This document shows, in pieces, positions 54,000 to 62,266 of a stretch of DNA of 64,000 bases (its first letter is position 1; the number at the start of each line of letters is the position of its first letter). The stretch covers positions 1 through 64,000 of the forward strand of contig CAYSUS010000014.1 of the NCBI GenBank assembly GCA_964434165.1, given 5' to 3'. The translations under genes and the position numbers were made by a program. The DNA comes from CAYSUS01 sp964434165. GTDB taxonomy: Bacteria; Planctomycetota; Planctomycetia; Pirellulales; Thermoguttaceae. The notes below the pieces were generated by a model. That model was given only the letters and a program-made list of their open reading frames with translations, was not told where the DNA came from and made no database searches.

Positions 54000-55307
54000 T
54001 TGCGACGACGCGTGGTGATCACCGGAATCGGCGTGGTGAGCCCGTTGGGCAACTCCAAGGAGGCCCTTTGGCAGGCCCTCGAATCCGGACGAAGCGGGGT
54101 CGCGCGGCGGCAGGCGCCGATGTTCGAGTCCCTCGGCGTGCCCTACGGGGCCGAAGCCCGCCAGTTCGAGGGTAAGATCGACGATTTCCCGACCTGGGAC
54201 AAGGAACAGAAGAAGGCGATCCGCAAGCAGACCAAGGTCATGTGCCGCGAGTGCCAGATGGGGGTGGCCGCGGCGCAGCATGCGTTGGCCGACTGCGGGT
54301 TGCAGCCGGGCGACTTCGATCCGGAGCGGACCGGCATCACCTTCGGCAGCGATTACATGCTCACGCAGCCGGAGGAGTTCCTGGAGGGTATTCGGCAGTG
54401 CTTGAATGAATCGGGCGACTTCGATTTCGCACGGTGGGCGAAGGAGGGCCTTCCCAAGTTGTCGCCCCTGTGGCTGCTGAAGTACCTCCCCAACATGCCG
54501 GCCAGCCACCTGGCGATCTTCAACGACTTCCGCGGGCCGAATAACTCGCTCACCCTGCGCGAGGCCGCCGCCAACGCCGCGGTCGCGGAGGCCTTTCAGA
54601 CCATCCTCCGCGGGAGCGCCGAAGTGATCCTCGCTGGCGCGACCGGCACGCGGCTGCATCCGATGAAGATGGTTCACGCGGCGCAGCAGGAAGAGCTGGC
54701 CGACGGAGCCTGGGAGCCCGAGAGGGCCAGCCGACCGTTCGATCGCGACCGCTGCGGCATGGTGTTGGGCGAGGGAGCGGGAGCCGCGGTGCTCGAGGAG
54801 CTCGGCTTCGCCGAGTCGCGCGGTGCGCCGATTCTGGGCGAGATCCTGGCCGGGGCGTCAAGCTCCGCGGCCGGCAGGAACCTGGTGGCCAACCGGCAGA
54901 GGGCCATGGAACACGTGCTTCGAACCGTGCTCTCCGCGGCGAACGTCGGTGCGGAGCAGGTGGGGCACATCCATGCCCACGGATTGGGCACGCGGACCTG
55001 CGATGTCGAGGAGGCCCGGGCCATTGAGACGGTGTTCGGCTCTCGCTCCGAGCCGCTCCCCGTGGTGGCAGCGAAAGGGAACTTCGGCAACCTGGGTGCG
55101 GGAAGTGGGATGGTGGAGTTGGCGGCAAGCCTCCTAGCCCTGCGGGAGGGGCGGCTCTTCAGAACCCTTAACTTCGAGACAGCCGACCCTGAATGCCCGG
55201 TCCATGTGATGGACGGACACGGCCATCCATCGGGGGGTATGTTCATTAACCTGAACGTCACCCCTCAAGGGCAAGCCAGCGCCGTTCTGGTCGGTCAGCC
55301 GGGTTAG
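54000..55307 (+). CDS. Beta-ketoacyl-ACP synthase homologue without the catalytic Cys
   Basis: A 435-residue thiolase-fold protein of the KAS II (FabF) type. I choose a TTG start at 54000 with GGAG 8 bases upstream, because RRVVITGIGVVSPLGNSKEA is the standard opening. Conserved structure is seen in KQTKVMCRECQMGVAAAQHA, GITFGSDYMLTQPEEF and VVAAKGNFGNLGAGSGMVEL. At the nucleophile position the sequence reads NSLTLREAAANAAVAEA, with Glu at about 188 in place of the Cys of the usual TACAS. The first His survives in HIHAHGLGTRT (about 327), but the second His site is Asn (GNFGN, about 364). It therefore cannot condense in the normal way and may be a chain-length-factor-like or decarboxylase-type partner. 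No ACP or FabG gene adjoins. Confidence 0.88.
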   Translation: MRRRVVITGIGVVSPLGNSKEALWQALESGRSGVARRQAPMFESLGVPYGAEARQFEGKIDDFPTWDKEQKKAIRKQTKVMCRECQMGVAAAQHALADCGLQPGDFDPERTGITFGSDYMLTQPEEFLEGIRQCLNESGDFDFARWAKEGLPKLSPLWLLKYLPNMPASHLAIFNDFRGPNNSLTLREAAANAAVAEAFQTILRGSAEVILAGATGTRLHPMKMVHAAQQEELADGAWEPERASRPFDRDRCGMVLGEGAGAAVLEELGFAESRGAPILGEILAGASSSAAGRNLVANRQRAMEHVLRTVLSAANVGAEQVGHIHAHGLGTRTCDVEEARAIETVFGSRSEPLPVVAAKGNFGNLGAGSGMVELAASLLALREGRLFRTLNFETADPECPVHVMDGHGHPSGGMFINLNVTPQGQASAVLVGQPG

Positions 55308-55353
55308 CTCCCCATACGGGGCGGTTCACTTCCTCTCCAGCGTCCGCGCTTCT

Positions 55354-55396
55354 GAAGGGCATCGCAGCCCTTCCAAGAGGCTATACGATGCCTCTT
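55354..55396. terminator. Two tandem hairpins after the ketoacyl-synthase homologue
   Basis: GAAGGGC/GCCCTTC (55354-55360, 55367-55373) and AAGAGGC/GCCTCTT (55375-55381, 55390-55396) are two perfect 7-bp stems starting 47 bases after the stop codon. There is no T-run. Termination is inferred from position. Confidence 0.5.
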
Positions 55397-55425
55397 CGAA
55401 GGGGAGGCCGGCGGCGGGGGTCGCC

Positions 55426-55454
55426 TTGACACTCCCCGGTTCGCCCGGTATCTT
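55426..55454 (+). promoter_or_regulatory. Sigma70-type promoter of the nusA-infB-rbfA operon
   Basis: TTGACA (55426-55431), 17 bases, TATCTT (55449-55454). It faces nusA and leaves a leader of about 320 bases. Confidence 0.65.
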
Positions 55455-55780
55455 TACCGGATTACGTAAGCCACTAAGTTGTGGTTGCGAAAATGTTTTG
55501 GTGCATTCCGCCGGGTGTTGCGCGTTTTGTGCCGGCGGTGTGGAAGGGGTTGTTTTGCTGCTAATCAGCGGCCTTATCCCCTCCCCCACACCGCGGAGCC
55601 GAGGGCTCGACTGCGTTCTTTTGAGGGATGGACGCGACGGGCCCGCAGCCTGGCGTCCGGGTGGAGCACGCGCGGCCACGGAAGAGGGTCCAGGCGATGG
55701 GCCGGCAGGTGCTGGCGGGAAATCGGATATTGAAGGAAGTGCGGACGGATACGTCCCAGGGCGGGGGAAAGTGAGAAACG
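55455..55780 (+). other. Long untranslated leader before nusA
   Basis: No gene is seen. The first 120 bases are less GC-rich than the surroundings and contain a perfect 7-bp stem CCGCCGG/CCGGCGG (55508-55514, 55532-55538) with a 17-base loop. Such leaders can carry autoregulatory elements, but I match no known family. No rimP-like gene precedes nusA. Confidence 0.45.
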
Positions 55781-57451
55781 ATGAACCCCAGCGAAGTGCT
55801 GCGGATCGTTGACGCGATCCACCGCGACAAGAACATCGACAAGGAAATCGTCTTCGAGGGCATCGAAGCGGCGCTGGTCTCTGCCGCCAAGAAGCACTAC
55901 GGCGAGGAGCAGGAGATCTTCGTCCGGATCAACCGGGAGGACGGCTCCATCTCCGGCAGCCACGACGGCGTTCCCATGACGCCCGAGGAGATGGCCGAGC
56001 GGATCGGCGCGCAGACCGCAAAGCAGGTGATGATCCAGAAGATCCGCGAGGCCGAGCGCGATGCTCTCTACGACGAGTACAACGAGTTGCAGAATCAGTT
56101 GGTTACGGGGGTGATCCAGCGCTACGAGGGTGGGGCCGCCACGGTGTCGCTGACCAACACAGAAGCGATTCTCCCCAAGAGCGAGCAGATCCCCGGCGAG
56201 ACGCACCACAACAACGAGCGGGTTCGATCGGTCGTCGCCGAAGTCCGCAAGGCCGGCAGCCGCGTGAAGGTGATCCTCAGCCGCGCGCGACCGCATTTCG
56301 TGGAAAGGCTGTTCGAGCAGGAGATCCCCGAGATTGCCGACGGCGTGATTCAGGTTCGCGCCGTGGCACGCGAGCCGGGATACCGCACCAAGGTGGCGGT
56401 CAGCAGCTCGGACCAGCGCGTGGACTGCGTGGGAGCGTGCGTGGGCGTGCGGGGAAACCGCATCAAGAACATCGTGGACGAGCTGGCCGGCGAGCGGATC
56501 GACATCGTCCGATACAGCGACGACATGCAGGTCCTGATCCCCAACGCCCTGCAACCGGCGGAGGTGGACGAGGTGATCCTCTGCCAGATGTTGGGTCGGG
56601 CGATCGTCCTGGTTCGTGAGGACCAACTCTCCCTGGCCATCGGCCGGCGGGGGCAGAACGTGCGCCTGGCCAGCAAGCTGTGCGGCTGGGACATCGAGAT
56701 CATGACCCGCGAGGAGCTGGACGAGCAGATCGAGAAGGCCGTCCTCGGATACAGCGAGCTGGAAGGGGTCAGCGACGAGCTCGCCGAGTCCCTGGTGGGG
56801 GAAGGGTTCCTCTCCTATGACGATCTTTCCGTGATCGAGCCCGACGCCTTGATGGCGATGGGCGATTTGCCGGAGGAGCAGGTCGATCTGATCGTCCAGC
56901 AGGCCGAGGAGCGCGCCGAGGAGGCCGATCGCCTGGCAGCCGAGGAACGGCGGCGGCAGCGGGAAGAGGCGGCCGCCGAGGCCGCGGCGGCGGAGGCGGC
57001 GGCGGCCGAGGCAGCTCTGGCCGAAGCGGAGGAGTCGTCGGAGGAGTCGTCGGAGGAGTCGTCGGAGGAGTCGTCGGAGGAGGCCCCCGAGGGGGAAACG
57101 CCCGAAGGGGAAGCGCCCGAAGGGTTGTCCGAGAGCGAAGGCACGCCGCCCGTCGATGCCGCACCGACGGTCGCGGAGCCGACCGCCAAGCCTGCCGGGG
57201 CGGAGCTACTCGAACCGACGGAGGCGACGGAGGAGCCGCAGCCGGAACCGGAGCGCGCAGCCGAGTCTGGCGAGGAGGCGGCCGCCGCATCGGCGGTGGA
57301 GGAGATGCCCGGGATGAGCGACGAGGACGAATCCCATGGGGTGGAAGGGGAAGAGCCGGCGTCGGTCGAAGCGAACGGCGAGAAGAAGCCCGGCGCCGAT
57401 TCGGGCGAGGAAGCTTCGCCGGAGCGAGACGATTCCCAGGTGACACGTTAA
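55781..57451 (+). CDS. nusA: Transcription termination/antitermination protein NusA
   Basis: NusA binds RNA polymerase and controls pausing, termination and antitermination. The N-terminal domain (MNPSEVLRIVDAIHRDKNID, about 1-125), an S1 domain (about 130-200; GVIQRYEGGAATVSLTN), and two KH domains with VGACVGVRGNRIKNIVDELA and SLAIGRRGQNVRLASKLCGW (about 225-340) are complete. After a helix-hairpin-helix-like stretch the protein ends in a roughly 170-residue tail of Ala/Glu/Ser/Pro, with a repeated SSEE unit. The tail makes it longer than a minimal NusA. It begins the nusA-infB-rbfA operon. The neighbour rimP is absent here. Confidence 0.96.
   Translation: MNPSEVLRIVDAIHRDKNIDKEIVFEGIEAALVSAAKKHYGEEQEIFVRINREDGSISGSHDGVPMTPEEMAERIGAQTAKQVMIQKIREAERDALYDEYNELQNQLVTGVIQRYEGGAATVSLTNTEAILPKSEQIPGETHHNNERVRSVVAEVRKAGSRVKVILSRARPHFVERLFEQEIPEIADGVIQVRAVAREPGYRTKVAVSSSDQRVDCVGACVGVRGNRIKNIVDELAGERIDIVRYSDDMQVLIPNALQPAEVDEVILCQMLGRAIVLVREDQLSLAIGRRGQNVRLASKLCGWDIEIMTREELDEQIEKAVLGYSELEGVSDELAESLVGEGFLSYDDLSVIEPDALMAMGDLPEEQVDLIVQQAEERAEEADRLAAEERRRQREEAAAEAAAAEAAAAEAALAEAEESSEESSEESSEESSEEAPEGETPEGEAPEGLSESEGTPPVDAAPTVAEPTAKPAGAELLEPTEATEEPQPEPERAAESGEEAAAASAVEEMPGMSDEDESHGVEGEEPASVEANGEKKPGADSGEEASPERDDSQVTR
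57028..57082. repeat. 12-bp tandem repeat inside nusA
   Basis: The unit GGAGGAGTCGTC is repeated about 4.6 times in frame and encodes (E)ESS repeats in the acidic tail. Being a multiple of three, changes in copy number would alter tail length without frameshift. Confidence 0.8.
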
Positions 57452-57715
57452 CGTTGAGGACGCCTTGCTGAGACCGGATCGGCCCGAGCGGTTTGGGACA
57501 CACGGGACGAGAGGGATGGGTCGGACAAGACCTCGAAGATCTCCAAGGGCTTTGGCGAATCGCGAGCCCACGCGCCGTGGAGATGGAGAGGGCGCCCGGT
57601 CGATCCGCACCGACCCGGCCGGCAGTGCTTAGCATGGAGAACGTGCCTATGTAGGCCAAGCGGATGAGAGAACCCCGTCGGCCGTCCGGCCGTCGGAAAG
57701 GGAGGGAAAGTCGAG

Positions 57716-60502
57716 TTGCCGATTCGCATTTACGCGCTTGCCAAGGAACTCAAGCTCGACAGCAAGCTTCTGGTCGATGCCTGCGATAAGGCGGGGATCG
57801 TCGGGAAGGGGTCTGCGCTAGCCAGTCTGACCGACGAGGAGGCCGCCAAGCTCAGGGCGTTCCTCATCGGTGGGGCGAAACCGGCCGCCCGGCCCGCCGG
57901 CGCGGGGACGGCAGGCACCAAGGCCGCGCCGCAGAAGCCTTCGGCGCTGCGTCGGGAGGACTACATGGCGCCGGGCGCGACGGCGCCGGGCAAGATCCCC
58001 GTCCTGGGGTCGAAGGCGGTCAAGCCGCTGCCGGCGAAGCCCCCGGCTGCAGGGAAGGCGGAGCCGGCACCGCCCGCCGCCCCGGCTCCCGAAGAGCCGC
58101 CCGAGAAACCGGCAAAGAGGCCTGCGGCCGAGCTCGCGGAAGAGCCACCCGAAAAGCCGCCCCTGAAGCCGCCCGAGAAGCCACCCGAGAAACCCGGCCA
58201 GAAGCTCCCGGAGAAGCCGGCCAGGAAGCCGCCGGAGAAGCCCGAGAAGGCGGCGCCGGGGATCAAGCTGGCTCCGATTCCTACCGCCGCCCAGCCGTCG
58301 AAGCCCTCGAAACCGGATGAGCCGGCTCCCCAGAAGCCCGACATCCGGCTTCCGCGGGACGTGATCCGCGCGGCGGGCAAGGCGGGCTCGGCTCCGCTGG
58401 CCGAACACATCAAGAAGGAGGAGAAGAAGCAGCGAGCCGGCGCGGACAAGCGCGCGGCGGGCCGGGGGGCCGCCGCGGAGGCCGCTCCGGGCGCTGCCGG
58501 TGCGACCGCCCGGGAGAAGGGCAAACGGCCCGGGCGTGCCGGTGGCGAATCGGAAGAAGGGCTGAACAAGACGCTCGGCGGTCGCGAGCAGCGGCAGCTC
58601 CGCCGCAAGCAGGCAGCCAAGGGACGCCGCCAGCGCTCGGAGGACGAGGACGACCGTCGCACCGGGCCCCGGCGGATCAAGCGCCTCGTCCACACGGGGC
58701 GCGACACGTCGCAACCACGCAAGCAGAAAGTCGTGATCCAGACGCCCTGCACCGTCCGCGCCTTCTCCGAGGCCATCGGCGTTCCGGCACGCCTCGTGCT
58801 GGGCAAGCTGATGTCGCTGGGGACCCTGGGCAACATCAACATCAATTCGGAGCTCGACGCCGAGGCATGCGAGATGCTGGCTCTGGAGCTCAACGTGGAC
58901 GTGGACTTCCGCCAGCGCGAAGACCTTGAGGACCGACTGGTCGCCTCGTTCGAGGAGCAGTCCGACGAGGAGGAGTCGCTCGAGCTCCGACCGCCGATCG
59001 TCACGTTCCTCGGACACGTGGACCACGGAAAGACGTCTCTGCTGGACAAGATCATCGGCTTGGACGTGGCCGGCGGGGAGAAGGGCGGCATCACCCAGCA
59101 CATCCGCGCGTACAGGATCGAGAAGGACGGACGCCCCATCGCGTTCGTGGATACGCCGGGGCACGAGGCGTTCACCGCGATGCGGGCCCGCGGGGCGAAC
59201 GTGACCGACATCGCCGTGCTCGTGGTGGCGGCCGACGACGGCGTGATGCCCCAGACCGAGGAGGCGATCAGCCACGCCCGGGCCGCGGGCGTGCCGATTG
59301 TCGTGGCGCTGAACAAGATCGACCTTCCGGGCGTGAACGTCGATCGCACCTATCAGCAACTGGCCGAGAACGAGCTTCTGCCCAGCGAATGGAGCGGCGA
59401 CACCGAGGTGGTCAAGACGAGCGCGGTCTCGGGCGAGGGCGTCGACGAGCTCCTGGAGACCATCCTCACGGTCGCGGAGCTGCACGAGTACAAGGCGAAT
59501 CCCGAGCGCGACGCCTCCGGCACGTGCCTGGAGAGCGAGATGCAGGAGCACCGCGGCGTGGTCGCCAAGCTGTTGGTTCAAAGCGGCACGCTCCGGGTGG
59601 GCGACGTCATCGTCAGCGGCTCGGCGTACGGCCGGGTCAAGGCGATGTACGACACGCTCAACCCGCGGCAGAAGCACGAGGCGGTCGGGCCGGCCACCCC
59701 CGTGAACATGACCGGGCTCAACCTGGCCCCGGGGGCGGGAGACCGCTTCTATGTGCTGAAGGACATCGGGCAGGCCCGCGAGATCGCCGAGAGGCGGGAG
59801 ACCGTCACCCGTCAGCAGGAGCTCAGCGGCGGCAGGTCGCACGTGACGTTGGAGAACCTCTTCGAGCGCCTGGGCTCGCAAGGCGACGTGCAGACGCTCA
59901 ATCTGATCATTCGCGCCGACACGCGCGGCTCGATCGAGGCCATCCGCAAGGAGATGACCAAGCTGGAGCACCCCGAGGTGCAGATCAAGGTGCTCCAGGC
60001 CGCGGTGGGCGGCGTGAGCGAGGCCGACGTGCATCTGGCCGACGCCTCGGACGCCGTGATCATCGGTTTCAACGTCGTTCCGGATGAGTCGGCGCGCGGC
60101 CTGGCGGACCAGCGCGGCGTGCAGATCCGACGCTACGACATCATCTACCAGGTCACCGAGGACCTCAAGGCGGCCCTGGAGGGGATGCTCAAGCCCGAGG
60201 AGCGCGAGCTGGAGCTGGGCCGGGCGCTGGTCAAGCAGATCTTCCAGATCAGCCGCGTGGGGACGATCGCCGGGTGCCAGGTGCTCTCGGGCAACGTGCA
60301 GCGCGATTCGCGCGTGCGGGTCATTCGCGACAGCCGCGTGATCGGCGACTACGCCCTCGATTCCCTGCGACGGGAGAAGGACGACGCCAAGGAAGTCCGC
60401 GCGGGGCTGGAGTGCGGCATGAAGCTCAAGGGCTTCGACGACCTGAAGGAAGGGGACATTCTCGAAGTGTATCGCATCGAGGAGGTCGCCAGGACGCTCT
60501 GA
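57716..60502 (+). CDS. infB: Translation initiation factor IF-2
   Basis: IF-2 is the GTPase that brings fMet-tRNA to the 30S subunit. The 928-residue protein starts with TTG at 57716, with GGAGG about 10 bases upstream. Residues 1-50 form an IF2_N domain (IRIYALAKELKLDSKLLVDA). A long Pro/Lys/Ala linker (about 55-330) follows, with PEKPPEKP-type repeats. A second IF2_N-like block is at about 340-400 and the GTPase runs from GHVDHGKT (433-440) through DTPGH (479-483) to NKID (533-536). The C-terminal domains and the EGDILEVYRIEEVAR end fit. The 264 bases between nusA and infB lack a ylxR gene. Confidence 0.97.
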   Translation: MPIRIYALAKELKLDSKLLVDACDKAGIVGKGSALASLTDEEAAKLRAFLIGGAKPAARPAGAGTAGTKAAPQKPSALRREDYMAPGATAPGKIPVLGSKAVKPLPAKPPAAGKAEPAPPAAPAPEEPPEKPAKRPAAELAEEPPEKPPLKPPEKPPEKPGQKLPEKPARKPPEKPEKAAPGIKLAPIPTAAQPSKPSKPDEPAPQKPDIRLPRDVIRAAGKAGSAPLAEHIKKEEKKQRAGADKRAAGRGAAAEAAPGAAGATAREKGKRPGRAGGESEEGLNKTLGGREQRQLRRKQAAKGRRQRSEDEDDRRTGPRRIKRLVHTGRDTSQPRKQKVVIQTPCTVRAFSEAIGVPARLVLGKLMSLGTLGNININSELDAEACEMLALELNVDVDFRQREDLEDRLVASFEEQSDEEESLELRPPIVTFLGHVDHGKTSLLDKIIGLDVAGGEKGGITQHIRAYRIEKDGRPIAFVDTPGHEAFTAMRARGANVTDIAVLVVAADDGVMPQTEEAISHARAAGVPIVVALNKIDLPGVNVDRTYQQLAENELLPSEWSGDTEVVKTSAVSGEGVDELLETILTVAELHEYKANPERDASGTCLESEMQEHRGVVAKLLVQSGTLRVGDVIVSGSAYGRVKAMYDTLNPRQKHEAVGPATPVNMTGLNLAPGAGDRFYVLKDIGQAREIAERRETVTRQQELSGGRSHVTLENLFERLGSQGDVQTLNLIIRADTRGSIEAIRKEMTKLEHPEVQIKVLQAAVGGVSEADVHLADASDAVIIGFNVVPDESARGLADQRGVQIRRYDIIYQVTEDLKAALEGMLKPEERELELGRALVKQIFQISRVGTIAGCQVLSGNVQRDSRVRVIRDSRVIGDYALDSLRREKDDAKEVRAGLECGMKLKGFDDLKEGDILEVYRIEEVARTL

Positions 60503-60532
60503 CCCCTCGGCGACAGCCTGCCGCGGCGGCGA

Positions 60533-60554
60533 CCGCCCGCCGCTCGGCGGGCGG
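60533..60554 (+). other. GC-rich hairpin between infB and rbfA
   Basis: CCGCCCGCC and GGCGGGCGG form a perfect 9-bp stem around GCTC. It ends about 17 bases before the rbfA ATG, close to where the ribosome site lies, so it could affect rbfA translation or act as an attenuator. That role is inference. Confidence 0.45.
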
Positions 60555-60571
60555 AGAACAGGGAATTCGCG

Positions 60572-61036
60572 ATGCCGTCCCGACGTGCCCAGAAGATGGC
60601 CGAGGCCGTGCGCGAAGTGGTCGGCATGGCCATTCTCCGCGAGTTGAAGGATCCGCGCGTCCAGGACGTGACGGTGACCTACGTGGAGGTGTCGGGCGAC
60701 CTTCGCCAGGCCAAGGTGCACGTCTCGGTGATGGGCAACGAAGCCAAGCAGAACCTGAGCCTCCGCGGTTTGCAGAGCGCCGCGGGGTTCCTCCAGTCGA
60801 AGCTGAAGAGCCGGATCGAGGCCCGCTACACCCCCCGGCTCGAGTTTCTCCTCGACCAAGGCGTGAAGAAGTCCATCGCCATCGCCCAGATCCTCGATCG
60901 CGTCCTGCCGCGCGACGCGGACACGGAAGCGATGGAAGTGACGGAAGCCGATCTGGGCGACGAGGAGGCGGAAGCGGCCCAGGAAGGCGAAGCCCCGCCG
61001 GCCAGCGAGGATGCCGGCGACCGGGCCGCCGGGTGA
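60572..61036 (+). CDS. rbfA: Ribosome-binding factor A
   Basis: RbfA is a small KH-fold protein needed for late maturation of the 30S subunit and 16S rRNA 5' end. The 154-residue protein shows the family opening SRRAQKMAEAVREVVGMAIL, the middle VQDVTVTYVEVSGDLRQAKV and the end LDQGVKKSIAIAQILDRVLP, plus an acidic extension of about 30 residues (EADLGDEEAEAAQEGEAPP). It follows infB by about 70 bases as in the standard operon. truB, the usual next gene, is not present; a different gene follows. Confidence 0.95.
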   Translation: MPSRRAQKMAEAVREVVGMAILRELKDPRVQDVTVTYVEVSGDLRQAKVHVSVMGNEAKQNLSLRGLQSAAGFLQSKLKSRIEARYTPRLEFLLDQGVKKSIAIAQILDRVLPRDADTEAMEVTEADLGDEEAEAAQEGEAPPASEDAGDRAAG

Positions 61037-61122
61037 GAGGGTCGAGGACGTGCGGCCGCTTTGTGGGGAGCAGGCCGCGGGCATTCCAAGCACAGGCAGC
61101 CTTCAGTCGATTATCCAGTTTC

Positions 61123-62157
61123 ATGTCTTCGCCAAGCCGCACGAGCCAGTTCGAGAAGCTCTTCAAGATCCTCAGGAAGCATTACAAATCCGTCTCCCCC
61201 GACCCGAACCGGTCGGTCCTCGAACACCTGCTCCTGGCATGCTGCCTGGAGAACGCGAGCTACCAGTCGGCCGAGGCCGCCCTGGCCGCGCTCGTCCATG
61301 AGTTCTACGACTGGAACGAGATCCGGGTGAGCACCACGAGAGAGCTGTCCGAGGCGATGTCCGGCCTGCCCGATCCGCCCGCAGCCGCCAACCGGGTCAA
61401 GCGCGTGTTGCAGCACGTGTTCGAGGGGGCCTACGCCTTCGATCTGGAGGAGGTCCGCAAGCTGAACCTGGGGCCGGCCACCGAGCGCCTGGCGAAGATC
61501 GACGGGGCGTCGAGGTTCTGCGTGGCTTACGTGGTGCAGTCTGCCCTGGGCGGGCACTCGATCCCCATCGACTCGAAGACCATGGAGGTGCTGCAGATCG
61601 TCGATCTGGTGAGCGAGGAGGATGCGGCCGCCGAGACCGTGCCGGGGTTGGAGCGGGCCATCTCCAAGAGCAAGGGCTGCGAGTTCGGCTCGCTGTTGCA
61701 TCAGCTCGGCGCCGACTTCACGGCCAACCCTTTCAGCCCGGATGTAAGGGCCATCCTGGTCCAGATCAATCCCGACGCGAAGGAGCGGCTCCCCCGCCGG
61801 CGCAGCGCCCGCAAGGCCGCGGCCGCCGGCGACGGCCGGGACGACGGTGCGGGCAAGCCGGCCGCATCCGAGACAGCCGCGGCGGAACAGCCGGCCGGCC
61901 CGAAGCGCGGCCGGAAGGGCGCCGCCGAGCCCGCCAAACCGACCGCCAAAGGGAAGCAGGCCGAAGCCAGGAAGCCGCGCGCCGCCAAGAAGCCCGCCCC
62001 GGCGCCCAAGGAGACGACGTCCAGGAAGCGGGGTGCCAAGGGGGGGCAGAAGCCGGCTTCGCAGAAGAAGGCGGCCTCCGGCAAGGCGAAGGCTCGGGAC
62101 GGAGCAGCCGGCAAGACCGCCCCGGCCGGGGGCTTGTCCAAGAAGAAGCCGCGGTGA
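61123..62157 (+). CDS. Endonuclease III-like protein with a Lys/Ala-rich histone H1-like tail
   Basis: A 344-residue protein. Residues 1-215 resemble the HhH-GPD DNA glycosylase fold of endonuclease III: FEKLFKILRKHYKSV, VLEHLLLACCLENASYQSA, VRKLNLGPATERLAKIDGAS and IPIDSKTMEVLQIV, in which Asp150 matches the catalytic Asp. The catalytic Lys expected in the hairpin (normally GRKTA) is not seen; the position reads GASRFCVAY. The four-Cys iron-sulfur loop is missing as well. From about residue 220 to the end the protein is almost only Lys, Ala, Pro, Arg and Gly, like histone H1 or AlgP tails. DNA binding is likely. Cleavage activity is doubtful. It follows rbfA by 86 bases. Confidence 0.72.
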   Translation: MSSPSRTSQFEKLFKILRKHYKSVSPDPNRSVLEHLLLACCLENASYQSAEAALAALVHEFYDWNEIRVSTTRELSEAMSGLPDPPAAANRVKRVLQHVFEGAYAFDLEEVRKLNLGPATERLAKIDGASRFCVAYVVQSALGGHSIPIDSKTMEVLQIVDLVSEEDAAAETVPGLERAISKSKGCEFGSLLHQLGADFTANPFSPDVRAILVQINPDAKERLPRRRSARKAAAAGDGRDDGAGKPAASETAAAEQPAGPKRGRKGAAEPAKPTAKGKQAEARKPRAAKKPAPAPKETTSRKRGAKGGQKPASQKKAASGKAKARDGAAGKTAPAGGLSKKKPR

Positions 62158-62266
62158 GCACCTTCGATGGCCCCCTTCGGCGACGCCCCAGGCGCCCCGC
62201 CCCGCGCGGCCGACACGCGGAGGTCCCTCCGCGCCCAACCCACATCGGCTCTCTGAGGCCGAGCCC

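Noticed and set aside
55426..55812. Small plus-strand frame before nusA
   Set aside because: It overlaps the promoter and nusA start in another frame, has a rare start context and no recognised domain.
57028..57082. CRISPR-like short repeats
   Set aside because: 12-bp contiguous units without spacers, in frame inside nusA. No spacer-separated direct repeats exist in the window.
57818..61093. 1091-codon minus-strand frame across infB and rbfA
   Set aside because: Shadow of the infB GTPase gene; no motif of its own.
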